Assembly: GCF_000708595.2 (NCBI RefSeq) | Contig: NZ_JARP01000001.1 | Location: forward strand, 1,178,001 to 1,242,000 | Origin: Flavobacterium sp. KJJ | GTDB taxonomy: Bacteria > Bacteroidota > Bacteroidia > Flavobacteriales > Flavobacteriaceae | DNA: 64,000 nt | Direction: 5' to 3' | Part shown: one piece after another, positions 57,575-64,000 of the stretch | Layout: every line of letters starts with the position of its first letter | How positions within the stretch are numbered: position 1 is the first letter of the stretch | Notes under the pieces: model-generated | Seen by the model: only the letters and a program-made list of their open reading frames with translations | What the model was told of the DNA's origin: nothing | The model's database searches: none | Program-made: the position numbers and the translations under genes

Positions 57575-59479
57575 TTATGCGAAAGAATAAACAGTCACAC
57601 TTAGCGGAGGCAAGATTAATTCGACAGAATAATCTCTTCCATCGTAAGGCGAAGATTCAATATTAATTGTTTTAGCATTACAAACACCACTTCCTCCGTA
57701 AATAACAGCATCACTATTAAAAATCTCTTCTAATTGACCTTTTTGTGAAATTCCGATTCTGTAATTTTCTCTAACTACTTGTGTAAAATTGCAAACTATA
57801 ACTACATTTTGATCAGGATTATTTCCTTTTCGAATATAGGATAAAACAGCATTTTGATGATCTGAATAATTAATCCATTCAAAACCTTCGCCAGTAAACT
57901 GTTTTTGATATAAAGCTGGACATGATTTATACAATTGATTTAAATCTGTAACTAACTTTTTTATTCCAGAATGATAATCATATTGAAGCAAATGCCAATC
58001 TAAGCTTTTCTCAAAATTCCATTCGTCGCTTTGGCCAAATTCAGATCCCATGAATAATAATTTGGTTCCTGGGTGCGTAAACATATATCCATACAGCAAT
58101 CTCAAATTTGCAAACTTTTGCCATTCATCGCCAGGCATTTTATTAGCAATAGATTTTTTTCCATAAACGACTTCATCGTGAGAAAATGGAAGCATAAAAT
58201 TTTCAGTAAACGCATAAGTCATTGAAAAAGTTAGATCGTTTTGATGGTATTTTCGGTAGACTGTTTCTTTTTGAAAATATTTTAAAGTATCATGCATCCA
58301 GCCCATCATCCATTTCATTCCAAATCCCAAACCTCCAGTAAACGTTGGTCTAGAAACCATCGGAAAAGAAGTGCTTTCCTCAGCAATAGTCTGAACTCCA
58401 TCAAAATTAGCATAAATAACTTCATTGAATTCTTTAAGAAAACTTATAGTATCAAGGTTTTCTCTTCCGCCATAAATATTTGGTTCCCACTCACCTTCTT
58501 CTCGAGAATAATCAAGATATAACATCGAAGCAACTGCATCAACTCTCAATCCATCGACGTGATAATGCTGCAGCCAAAAAACCGCATTGCTAATCAGAAA
58601 GGCACGAACTTCATTACGCCCATAATTAAAAACTAAACTTTTCCAATCCGGATGATACCCTTTTCTTCGGTCGGGATGTTCGTATAAATGTGAGCCGTCA
58701 AAGAACCCTAAACCGTGCGCATCATCAGGGAAATGTGATGGAACCCAGTCTAAAATTACGCCAATACCAGCCTCATGCAATTTATCGACTAAAACCATAA
58801 AATCCTGCGGTTTGCCAAAACGAGAAGTTGGAGCAAAATATCCTGTCAATTGATAACCCCAAGAAGGATCATAAGGATATTCCATTATAGGCATAAACTC
58901 CACATGCGTAAAACCCATTTCTTTTACATATGCAACTAAATCATCTGCTAATTCTAAATACGTCAAAAAACGATTATGATCAGCTCGTTTCCAAGATCCT
59001 AAATGCACTTCATAAACCGAATATGGTTTGTCTAATGCATTATTATGTTGGCGAGTATTCATCCATTTTTCGTCTTTCCAATTGTAATCCAAATCCCAAA
59101 CAACTGAAGCGGTGTGAGGTGGTTTTTCACAATAAAGAGAAAAAGGATCTGCTTTTTCAGTTACAATTCCATCAATATTGGACTGGATTTTATATTTATA
59201 GAGTGTTCCCTTTGCAATCTCAGGTATAAATCCTTCCCAAATGCCAGAAGAATCCCAACGAACCTGTAAAAGATGTTCGCCTTGTGTCCAATAATTAAAG
59301 TCGCCCACAACAGAGACAGAGTGTGCAGTTGGAGCCCAAACTGCAAAATAAACACCTTTTACTCCATTAACTTCAACTAAATGCGCTCCTAATTTTTCGT
59401 ATAATTTGAAGTGTTTTCCTGCTTTGAATAAATCAATATCAAAATCAGTAAATAGAGAATGCGTGATTACTTTAGACAT
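57575..59479 (-). CDS. glgB: 1,4-alpha-glucan branching enzyme
   Basis: A 634-residue GlgB that makes the alpha-1,6 branches of glycogen. An N-terminal CBM48 domain (about 25-125, GVYFAVWAPTAHSVSVVGDF then NYWTQGEHLL) is followed by the GH13 barrel. The active site is visible: GLRVDAVASMLYLDYSR with the Asp near 310, TIAEEST with the Glu near 364 and FSHDEVV near 436. Shorter than the 730-residue E. coli enzyme because it lacks the first N-terminal module. It is 35 bases downstream of glgC and ends the glgA-glgC-glgB unit. Confidence 0.95.
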   Translation of the reverse strand: MSKVITHSLFTDFDIDLFKAGKHFKLYEKLGAHLVEVNGVKGVYFAVWAPTAHSVSVVGDFNYWTQGEHLLQVRWDSSGIWEGFIPEIAKGTLYKYKIQSNIDGIVTEKADPFSLYCEKPPHTASVVWDLDYNWKDEKWMNTRQHNNALDKPYSVYEVHLGSWKRADHNRFLTYLELADDLVAYVKEMGFTHVEFMPIMEYPYDPSWGYQLTGYFAPTSRFGKPQDFMVLVDKLHEAGIGVILDWVPSHFPDDAHGLGFFDGSHLYEHPDRRKGYHPDWKSLVFNYGRNEVRAFLISNAVFWLQHYHVDGLRVDAVASMLYLDYSREEGEWEPNIYGGRENLDTISFLKEFNEVIYANFDGVQTIAEESTSFPMVSRPTFTGGLGFGMKWMMGWMHDTLKYFQKETVYRKYHQNDLTFSMTYAFTENFMLPFSHDEVVYGKKSIANKMPGDEWQKFANLRLLYGYMFTHPGTKLLFMGSEFGQSDEWNFEKSLDWHLLQYDYHSGIKKLVTDLNQLYKSCPALYQKQFTGEGFEWINYSDHQNAVLSYIRKGNNPDQNVVIVCNFTQVVRENYRIGISQKGQLEEIFNSDAVIYGGSGVCNAKTINIESSPYDGRDYSVELILPPLSVTVYSFA

Positions 59480-59514
59480 ATATAGTTTTTAAGGCAATAA
59501 TTAATTTTAAGTAT

Positions 59515-60795
59515 TTATTCAATTCTAAAATTATCAGAAAGAACAGCTCCTTTTTTTATAACAATAATTCCGTCTTTAATACTGTATAAATCGTTTGTAA
59601 AATTATCTAAATGTTTGCCTCCATTAATATGTACATTATTTCCTATACGTACATTTTTGTCCACAAGCGCATTTTTTATAAAACAATTTTCACCTATTCC
59701 AACATGAATTTTATTGATCGTGCTTTCATGATTCATTTCGTCAAGATCCTGATAGAAATCATTTCCCATTACATAGCAATTTTCAAGCACCGTTCCCACA
59801 CCAATTCTAGAGCGAATACCAATTACTGAGCTTTTAATTTCTTTTGCATTAATAATACATCCTTCAGAAATTAAAGACTGATTTATAATTGAGTTTCTAA
59901 ATTTTGACGGTGGCAATAATCTCGGTCTGGTAAAAATTTTATTCTCATTATCGAATAAATTAAACTCCGGAATATCTGCCGTTAAACCTATATTGGCCTC
60001 AAAAAATGATTCTATATTTCCAATATCTGTCCAATATCCTTCATATTGATAACTTAGTATTTTATGTTTTCCAACTGCTTCGGGAATAATTTCTTTTCCA
60101 AAATCTTTAGTTTCAGGATTGCACATTAATTCTTCCAGTAATGGCTTATTAAAAATATAAATCCCCATTGATGCAAGATATTTTTTACCTTTTTCCTGCA
60201 TTTGCTCACTTACTTCAGATTCCCATTCTGGCAATAATGAAGGATGTGGTTTTTCAATGAAGGCCTGAATCCTATTTTCATGATCCGTTTTAAGAATTCC
60301 AAATTCTGGTGCATCTTTAGCATTAACAGGTAAAGTGGCAATAGAAATTTCTGCGTCTGCGGCAATATGTGCTTCTAACATTTCGTTAAAATCCATTTGA
60401 TACAATTGATCACCAGAAAGAATTAAAGCATGGTCAAAATCGTGTTTCAAAAAATGCGACATACATTGTCTAACAGCATCGGCAGTTCCCTGAAACCAGG
60501 TTGGGTTATCTGGAGTTTGCTCAGCAGCTAGAATATCAACAAATGACTGACTGAAAATGCTAAAATTAAAAGTGTTTTTGATATGTGCATTTAATGATGC
60601 AGAGTTAAACTGTGTCAAAACAAATATTTTAAATATATCAGAATTGATACAATTTGAAATAGGAATATCAACCAATCTGTATTTTCCACCAATCGGAACT
60701 GCCGGCTTTGATCTTGTTTCTGTTAAAGGGAACAAACGCGAACCCTGGCCTCCTCCTAAAATAATAGCAACTACATTTTTCTTTTTAAACTTCAT
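59515..60795 (-). CDS. glgC: glucose-1-phosphate adenylyltransferase
   Basis: A 426-residue enzyme that makes ADP-glucose from ATP and glucose 1-phosphate, the controlled step of glycogen synthesis. The ATG at 60795 (MKFKKKNVVAIILGGG) is used; a TTG at 60804 would add three residues. The nucleotide loop is LGGGQGSRLFPLTETRSKPA, then VPIGGKYRLVDIPISNCINS. The catalytic region has GTADAVRQC and LILSGDQLYQMD, and the second half is a left-handed beta-helix (SRIGVGTVLENCYVMGNDFY). It overlaps the glgA end by 11 bases, so translation is coupled. Confidence 0.95.
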   Translation of the reverse strand: MKFKKKNVVAIILGGGQGSRLFPLTETRSKPAVPIGGKYRLVDIPISNCINSDIFKIFVLTQFNSASLNAHIKNTFNFSIFSQSFVDILAAEQTPDNPTWFQGTADAVRQCMSHFLKHDFDHALILSGDQLYQMDFNEMLEAHIAADAEISIATLPVNAKDAPEFGILKTDHENRIQAFIEKPHPSLLPEWESEVSEQMQEKGKKYLASMGIYIFNKPLLEELMCNPETKDFGKEIIPEAVGKHKILSYQYEGYWTDIGNIESFFEANIGLTADIPEFNLFDNENKIFTRPRLLPPSKFRNSIINQSLISEGCIINAKEIKSSVIGIRSRIGVGTVLENCYVMGNDFYQDLDEMNHESTINKIHVGIGENCFIKNALVDKNVRIGNNVHINGGKHLDNFTNDLYSIKDGIIVIKKGAVLSDNFRIE

Positions 60796-62212
60796 TTTTC
60801 TCAATTATTAAGTTGTATATCTCGATATATTCTTGGCAAACACTTTCCCAGGAATGGTCAGTTTCCATTCCTATTTTTCTAATTTTATTAAAATTTGCTC
60901 TGTCAGCGTACAATTTTACAGCACGATTTATAGAATAGCAAATATCTCCAACTGAAGCCTGATCATGGCAAATTCCGTTTCCATCATCACCAAAATCAAT
61001 TACCGTATCACGCAAACCTCCTGTTCTTCTAACAATCGGAATTGTACCATATCGCAAAGCATACATTTGGTTTAATCCGCAAGGTTCTACTCTAGATGGC
61101 ATTAAAATATAATCTGATCCAGCATATATTAAATGCGCTAATTCTTCATTATAACCAATAAAAACATTGTAATTGCCTTTATAATCATTTCGTAATTGTA
61201 CTAACTGCTCTTCTATAATTGAACTTCCTGATCCTAAAATTAAGATATTTATATTCTCAAAATTCTCAGAGAGTGCTAAAGCAGAGGCTTGTGGCAGTAA
61301 ATCGCCTCCTTTCTCCTCAAATAATCTTCCTATAAAAGTAAAAAGCGGTTTTGTCGGATCTAATTCAAATTGCTCGCATAATTTTTCCTTATTTTTCTGT
61401 TTTCCTATTTCAAAAGTTTCAATTGAATAATTAGCCTCTATCATTTGATCTTTTAGCGGATCCCAAACTTCAATATCAATTCCATTTAAAATTCCCTTTG
61501 ATTTACTTTTAACTGAATTGAACAACGACTCCAATCCATTTGCTGCATGATTAATTTCATTCAAATAACTAGGAGAAACGGTTGTAACTGCATGTGCACA
61601 CTTAACACCAACTGCTAATGAATTCAAAGAATTATTCCACTCCAAAAATCCAACATGAATTAAATTGAACTCAGGCAAATAATGCAATTTGTCAAAGCCA
61701 AACCAGCCTTGGTACAAACCATTATGAATTGTTATTACAGTTCTAACACTTCGCAGAAGTTCATATTTATACGCATATTTAACCAAAAACGGAATCAATC
61801 CGGTATGATGGTCATGACAATTAATAACATCCGGAATTGTTTTTCTTGCTAAAATCCAATCTAATACAGCAATTTGAAAAGATAAAAATCTTTCGATATC
61901 ATCTTCATATCCATAAATGTTTGGACGATTAAACAATTCATCAATTTCTACCAGATATAATTCATAACCGAGTTTATTTGTTGTCTCCCTTAAAATACTA
62001 AACGGAAAATCAAAATTTCCAAGCTTAACACTTCCCCAATGAACACATTCAAAATCATTTTCTTTTCTAAATTTTGTATCATAACAAGGAACTACAACTC
62101 TAACTTTATGACCTGCATTTGTCTGATACTTAGGCAATGCGCCAACTACATCAGCTAAACCTCCAACCTTTGCCATTGGGTAACATTCTGCACTGATATG
62201 AAATATTTCCAT
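60785..62212 (-). CDS. glgA: glycogen synthase (GT5)
   Basis: A 475-residue GT5 glycosyltransferase that adds glucose from ADP-glucose to alpha-1,4-glucan. The ADP-binding loop is EIFHISAECYPMAKVGGLAD (K15-V-G-G-L19, KxGGL). C-terminal marks are FTFIGRLFEEKGGDLLPQAS near 278-300 and the catalytic MPSRVEPCGLNQMYALRYGT with Glu near 375. First gene of the glgA-glgC-glgB unit. The upstream spacer, shared with a divergent hydrolase gene, contains an 18-base perfect palindrome at 62295-62312. Confidence 0.95.
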   Translation of the reverse strand: MEIFHISAECYPMAKVGGLADVVGALPKYQTNAGHKVRVVVPCYDTKFRKENDFECVHWGSVKLGNFDFPFSILRETTNKLGYELYLVEIDELFNRPNIYGYEDDIERFLSFQIAVLDWILARKTIPDVINCHDHHTGLIPFLVKYAYKYELLRSVRTVITIHNGLYQGWFGFDKLHYLPEFNLIHVGFLEWNNSLNSLAVGVKCAHAVTTVSPSYLNEINHAANGLESLFNSVKSKSKGILNGIDIEVWDPLKDQMIEANYSIETFEIGKQKNKEKLCEQFELDPTKPLFTFIGRLFEEKGGDLLPQASALALSENFENINILILGSGSSIIEEQLVQLRNDYKGNYNVFIGYNEELAHLIYAGSDYILMPSRVEPCGLNQMYALRYGTIPIVRRTGGLRDTVIDFGDDGNGICHDQASVGDICYSINRAVKLYADRANFNKIRKIGMETDHSWESVCQEYIEIYNLIIEKNEV

Positions 62213-62294
62213 TTTAGAACTTTATAAACCTATTAATATCTTAATTTGAAAAGTATTTTTGATACAAACCTGTATTTATTGTACTACTTTTATG

Positions 62295-62312
62295 TTTCCT
62301 AAATTTAGGAAA
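62295..62312. promoter_or_regulatory. 18-base perfect palindrome between glgA and hydrolase gene
   Basis: TTTCCTAAATTTAGGAAA is a perfect 18-base dyad, 83 bases before glgA and 40 before the hydrolase ATG. It may be an operator for one or both genes. No T-run follows, so it is not a terminator. Confidence 0.5.
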
Positions 62313-62351
62313 AAATAAGCAAACTAAAGACTCCAAAAAAAAATTATTGAT

Positions 62352-63218
62352 ATGACAAAAAAGACTACTAATCCTACGCAATCTTTAAAAATTCCACAGT
62401 TTATCATATTATCAAGTAGAATATGCACTTTTATTTCAACTAAGCTAGGAACAAAATATGCAGGAAGACTTTTTACAACACCAATAAAACATAAGGTTCC
62501 AAAAAGAGAGCTAGACATGGACCATAAGAGCATTCAAAAAACGGTTTATGTACCTAGTATTAACAAAAGCATTATTACTTATGAATATGGAAAAAGTGAA
62601 CGAAAGATTTTATTAGTTCATGGATGGTCAGGCAGAGGCACACAGCTCTTTAAAATAGCCGATGAGCTTTTAAAAATTGGATATTCTACAATTAGTTTTG
62701 ATGCTCCTGCACATGGTAAATCTAAAGGAAAAACCACAATAATGTCTGAATTTATTGCTTCCATATTAGAAATTGAAAAACAGTTTGGTGCTTTTGAAAT
62801 TGCAATCGGACATTCATTAGGAGGAATGTCTGTTTTGAATGCAATAAAAGATGGCTTTCATGTAAATAAAGCTATAATCATTGGAAGTGGTGATATTGTG
62901 CAGGATATTTTGGAGGAGTTTATTAAAAAATTAGGCCTAAAGAAAAAAATGAGTGAACATCTTCGAGATCTTTTTGAAGATAAATATAAAGTTAAAATGG
63001 ATGACTTTTCAGCATATAAAGCGGCACAAAAAATAAAAATTCCAGTTTTAGTAATTCATGATAAAGATGATCCAGAAGTTCCAGTAAAAGCAGGAATTCA
63101 TATTTATCAACATTTAATGGAAGGAACCTTATTTTTGACAGATGGTTTAGGACATAGAAAAATATTAGGAAATCAAAATGTTATAAAAAAAATACTAGAT
63201 TTCATTAAAATCACTTAA
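62352..63218 (+). CDS. alpha/beta hydrolase
   Basis: 288 residues of the alpha/beta-hydrolase fold. Marks are ILLVHGWSGRGTQLFKIADE (oxyanion loop), FDAPAHGKSKGK, the nucleophile elbow G-H-S-L-G-G with Ser near residue 155, LVIHDKDDPEVPV with the acid near 238 and the His in GLGHRKILG near 265. The N-terminal 75 residues, with a helix around 17-30 that may be a weak anchor, precede the domain. Substrate unknown. It is divergent from the glg unit and precedes the nth-like gene by 48 bases. Confidence 0.85.
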   Translation: MTKKTTNPTQSLKIPQFIILSSRICTFISTKLGTKYAGRLFTTPIKHKVPKRELDMDHKSIQKTVYVPSINKSIITYEYGKSERKILLVHGWSGRGTQLFKIADELLKIGYSTISFDAPAHGKSKGKTTIMSEFIASILEIEKQFGAFEIAIGHSLGGMSVLNAIKDGFHVNKAIIIGSGDIVQDILEEFIKKLGLKKKMSEHLRDLFEDKYKVKMDDFSAYKAAQKIKIPVLVIHDKDDPEVPVKAGIHIYQHLMEGTLFLTDGLGHRKILGNQNVIKKILDFIKIT

Positions 63219-63266
63219 TTTTATAAGAGTTGCAAATATTTTATTTCATTTAAAAAGAAAATTAAA

Positions 63267-63911
63267 ATGGATTTATTTGGAGAAAAATCGAATTGGGAAA
63301 CAAAATTAAAACCAATTTTAAAAAAATATAAAGGAAAAAAACATCCTTTAGAATATGAAAACACCTATCAGTTAATGATTATGGTGATTTTGTCAGCGCA
63401 AGATTCAGATGCAAATATTAATAAAATTGCTCCAGCTTTATTTGAAAAATATTCTACATTAAAAAGTTTATCCAAAGCAGATTCTGACATACTCACACCT
63501 TATATTAGCAAAGTTCGAAATTATCCAACAAAGGCAAAATGGCTTTTAGAAATTGCTCAAACTATTAAAAATGATGAAGATATTCCTTTAACCATGGATG
63601 GATTGACAGCGTTAAAAGGTATTGGAAGAAAATCTGCAAATGTAATTTTAAGAGAAACTAACAAACCTGCTGAAGGTATTATAGCTGATTTACATGTTAT
63701 TAGAGTAGCTCCGCGAATCGGAATAATAAAAGAAAGTAAAGACGGAAATAAAGTTGAAAAAGATTTAATGCAAGCATTACCTAAAAATATCTGGTCGGAA
63801 ATTGGAATGGCAATTTCATTTTTAGGAAGAGAAACCTGCAGACCTATTCCAAAATGTGAAGAATGTTTATTGACAGATATTTGCCACTATTATTTAACCC
63901 AAGTCATTTAA
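63267..63911 (+). CDS. endonuclease III-like DNA glycosylase (HhH-GPD, Fe-S)
   Basis: A 214-residue base-excision repair glycosylase/AP lyase. The helix-hairpin-helix is LKGIGRKSANVIL near 117-130 with the Schiff-base Lys, and the catalytic Asp is in ADLHVIRVAPRIG near 147. The iron-sulfur site at the end is C-x5-C-x2-C-x5-C (TCRPIPKCEECLLTDIC), one residue shorter in the first loop than the C-x6 of E. coli Nth. A conserved block VILSAQDSDANINKIAP starts the domain. It should remove oxidised pyrimidines. Its stop is 89 bases from the right edge. Confidence 0.9.
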   Translation: MDLFGEKSNWETKLKPILKKYKGKKHPLEYENTYQLMIMVILSAQDSDANINKIAPALFEKYSTLKSLSKADSDILTPYISKVRNYPTKAKWLLEIAQTIKNDEDIPLTMDGLTALKGIGRKSANVILRETNKPAEGIIADLHVIRVAPRIGIIKESKDGNKVEKDLMQALPKNIWSEIGMAISFLGRETCRPIPKCEECLLTDICHYYLTQVI

Positions 63912-64000
63912 AACTGCTACTTGCGCCGAGTATCCATTAAGTATACAATCTTCCATAATTTTCTTTTCTTTAATAAAGTAAAAGTGTTTAGACCCTAATG
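63894..64000 (-). CDS. possible 3' end of a minus-strand gene at the window edge
   Basis: On the minus strand an open frame enters from the right edge and ends at TAA 63896-63894, giving 34 residues that look protein-like (GSKHFYFIKEKKIMEDCILN then GYSAQVAVLNDLG). It overlaps the nth-like stop by 18 bases as a convergent gene. Too short to name. Confidence 0.35.
   Translation of the reverse strand, partial: LGSKHFYFIKEKKIMEDCILNGYSAQVAVLNDLG

Noticed and set aside
1-64000. tRNA, rRNA, IS element or prophage
   Set aside because: I looked for the conserved T-loop GGTTCGAATCC form, rRNA-like GC-rich blocks, transposase or integrase motifs and target-site duplications and found none. A tRNA scan could still find a divergent one.

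Overview
The window looks like chromosomal core DNA of a flavobacterium, most probably Flavobacterium itself. It is AT-rich, has almost no Shine-Dalgarno sequences, and several promoters match the Bacteroidetes sigma form TTG-N17-20-TAnnTTTG exactly. It carries marker families of that phylum: PorQ of the type IX secretion system, a fused CcsBA cytochrome c assembly protein, a six-domain ribosomal protein S1 of 592 residues, head-GIN and DUF2911 proteins, and BlaI/M56 pairs. I see no tRNA, rRNA, CRISPR array, prophage, integrase or transposase. The species call is inference.

Layout. 1-7.3 kb: menaquinone gene menD with a DUF2853 gene, a secreted thioredoxin-like protein with an acetyltransferase, a secreted glutathione peroxidase, an 850-base gap holding a candidate minus-strand small gene, then an ECF sigma/anti-sigma pair. 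7.3-14.3 kb: DUF3667 protein, an ArsR regulator with a DUF6428 partner, ccsBA, and a secreted GH28 pectinase-like enzyme behind a promoter and a LacI-type palindrome. 14.4-21.7 kb: a compact run of DUF2520, KdsC-like phosphatase, UbiA prenyltransferase, Maf, MscS, AI-2E permease and an outer-membrane barrel. 22-27.3 kb: PIG-L deacetylase, a 35-residue membrane peptide, a sodium:solute symporter and an orphan 4-helix sensor. 27.4-31.1 kb: minus-strand housekeeping genes (DUF2911, HAD, tcdA, tatD, DUF1684). 31.2-36.7 kb: an MFS permease and a tandem duplication of a blaI-blaR1 regulatory pair with strikingly different C-terminal tails. 36.8-44.9 kb: a 47-residue protein, EamA, fasciclin, orphan ExbD, rpsA, an oxidoreductase/HxlR divergon, a NupG-like permease and cmk. 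45-52.5 kb: an L,D-transpeptidase-like gene, porQ, lon, then an ECF sigma operon ending in two beta-helical 'GIN-like' secreted proteins. 52.6-64 kb: UMF1 permease, M48 lipoprotein, GH31 alpha-glucosidase, glycogen synthesis operon glgA-glgC-glgB, alpha/beta hydrolase and an endonuclease III-like gene.

How the genes fit together. Glycogen would be made by GlgC, GlgA and GlgB; the cytoplasmic GH31 enzyme downstream is the only obvious alpha-glucan degrading partner here. Two ECF/anti-sigma pairs and one BlaI/M56 double module give three apparent envelope-sensing circuits. The most unusual item is the tandem blaIR duplication: three overlapping palindromes over one promoter precede a four-gene run whose two membrane proteases share their catalytic half but end in a TonB-plug-like tail in one and a proline hinge plus heptad-repeat coiled coil in the other. 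Nothing here is a clear undescribed defence or mobile system; the novelty lies in small genes, operators and that duplicated sensor.
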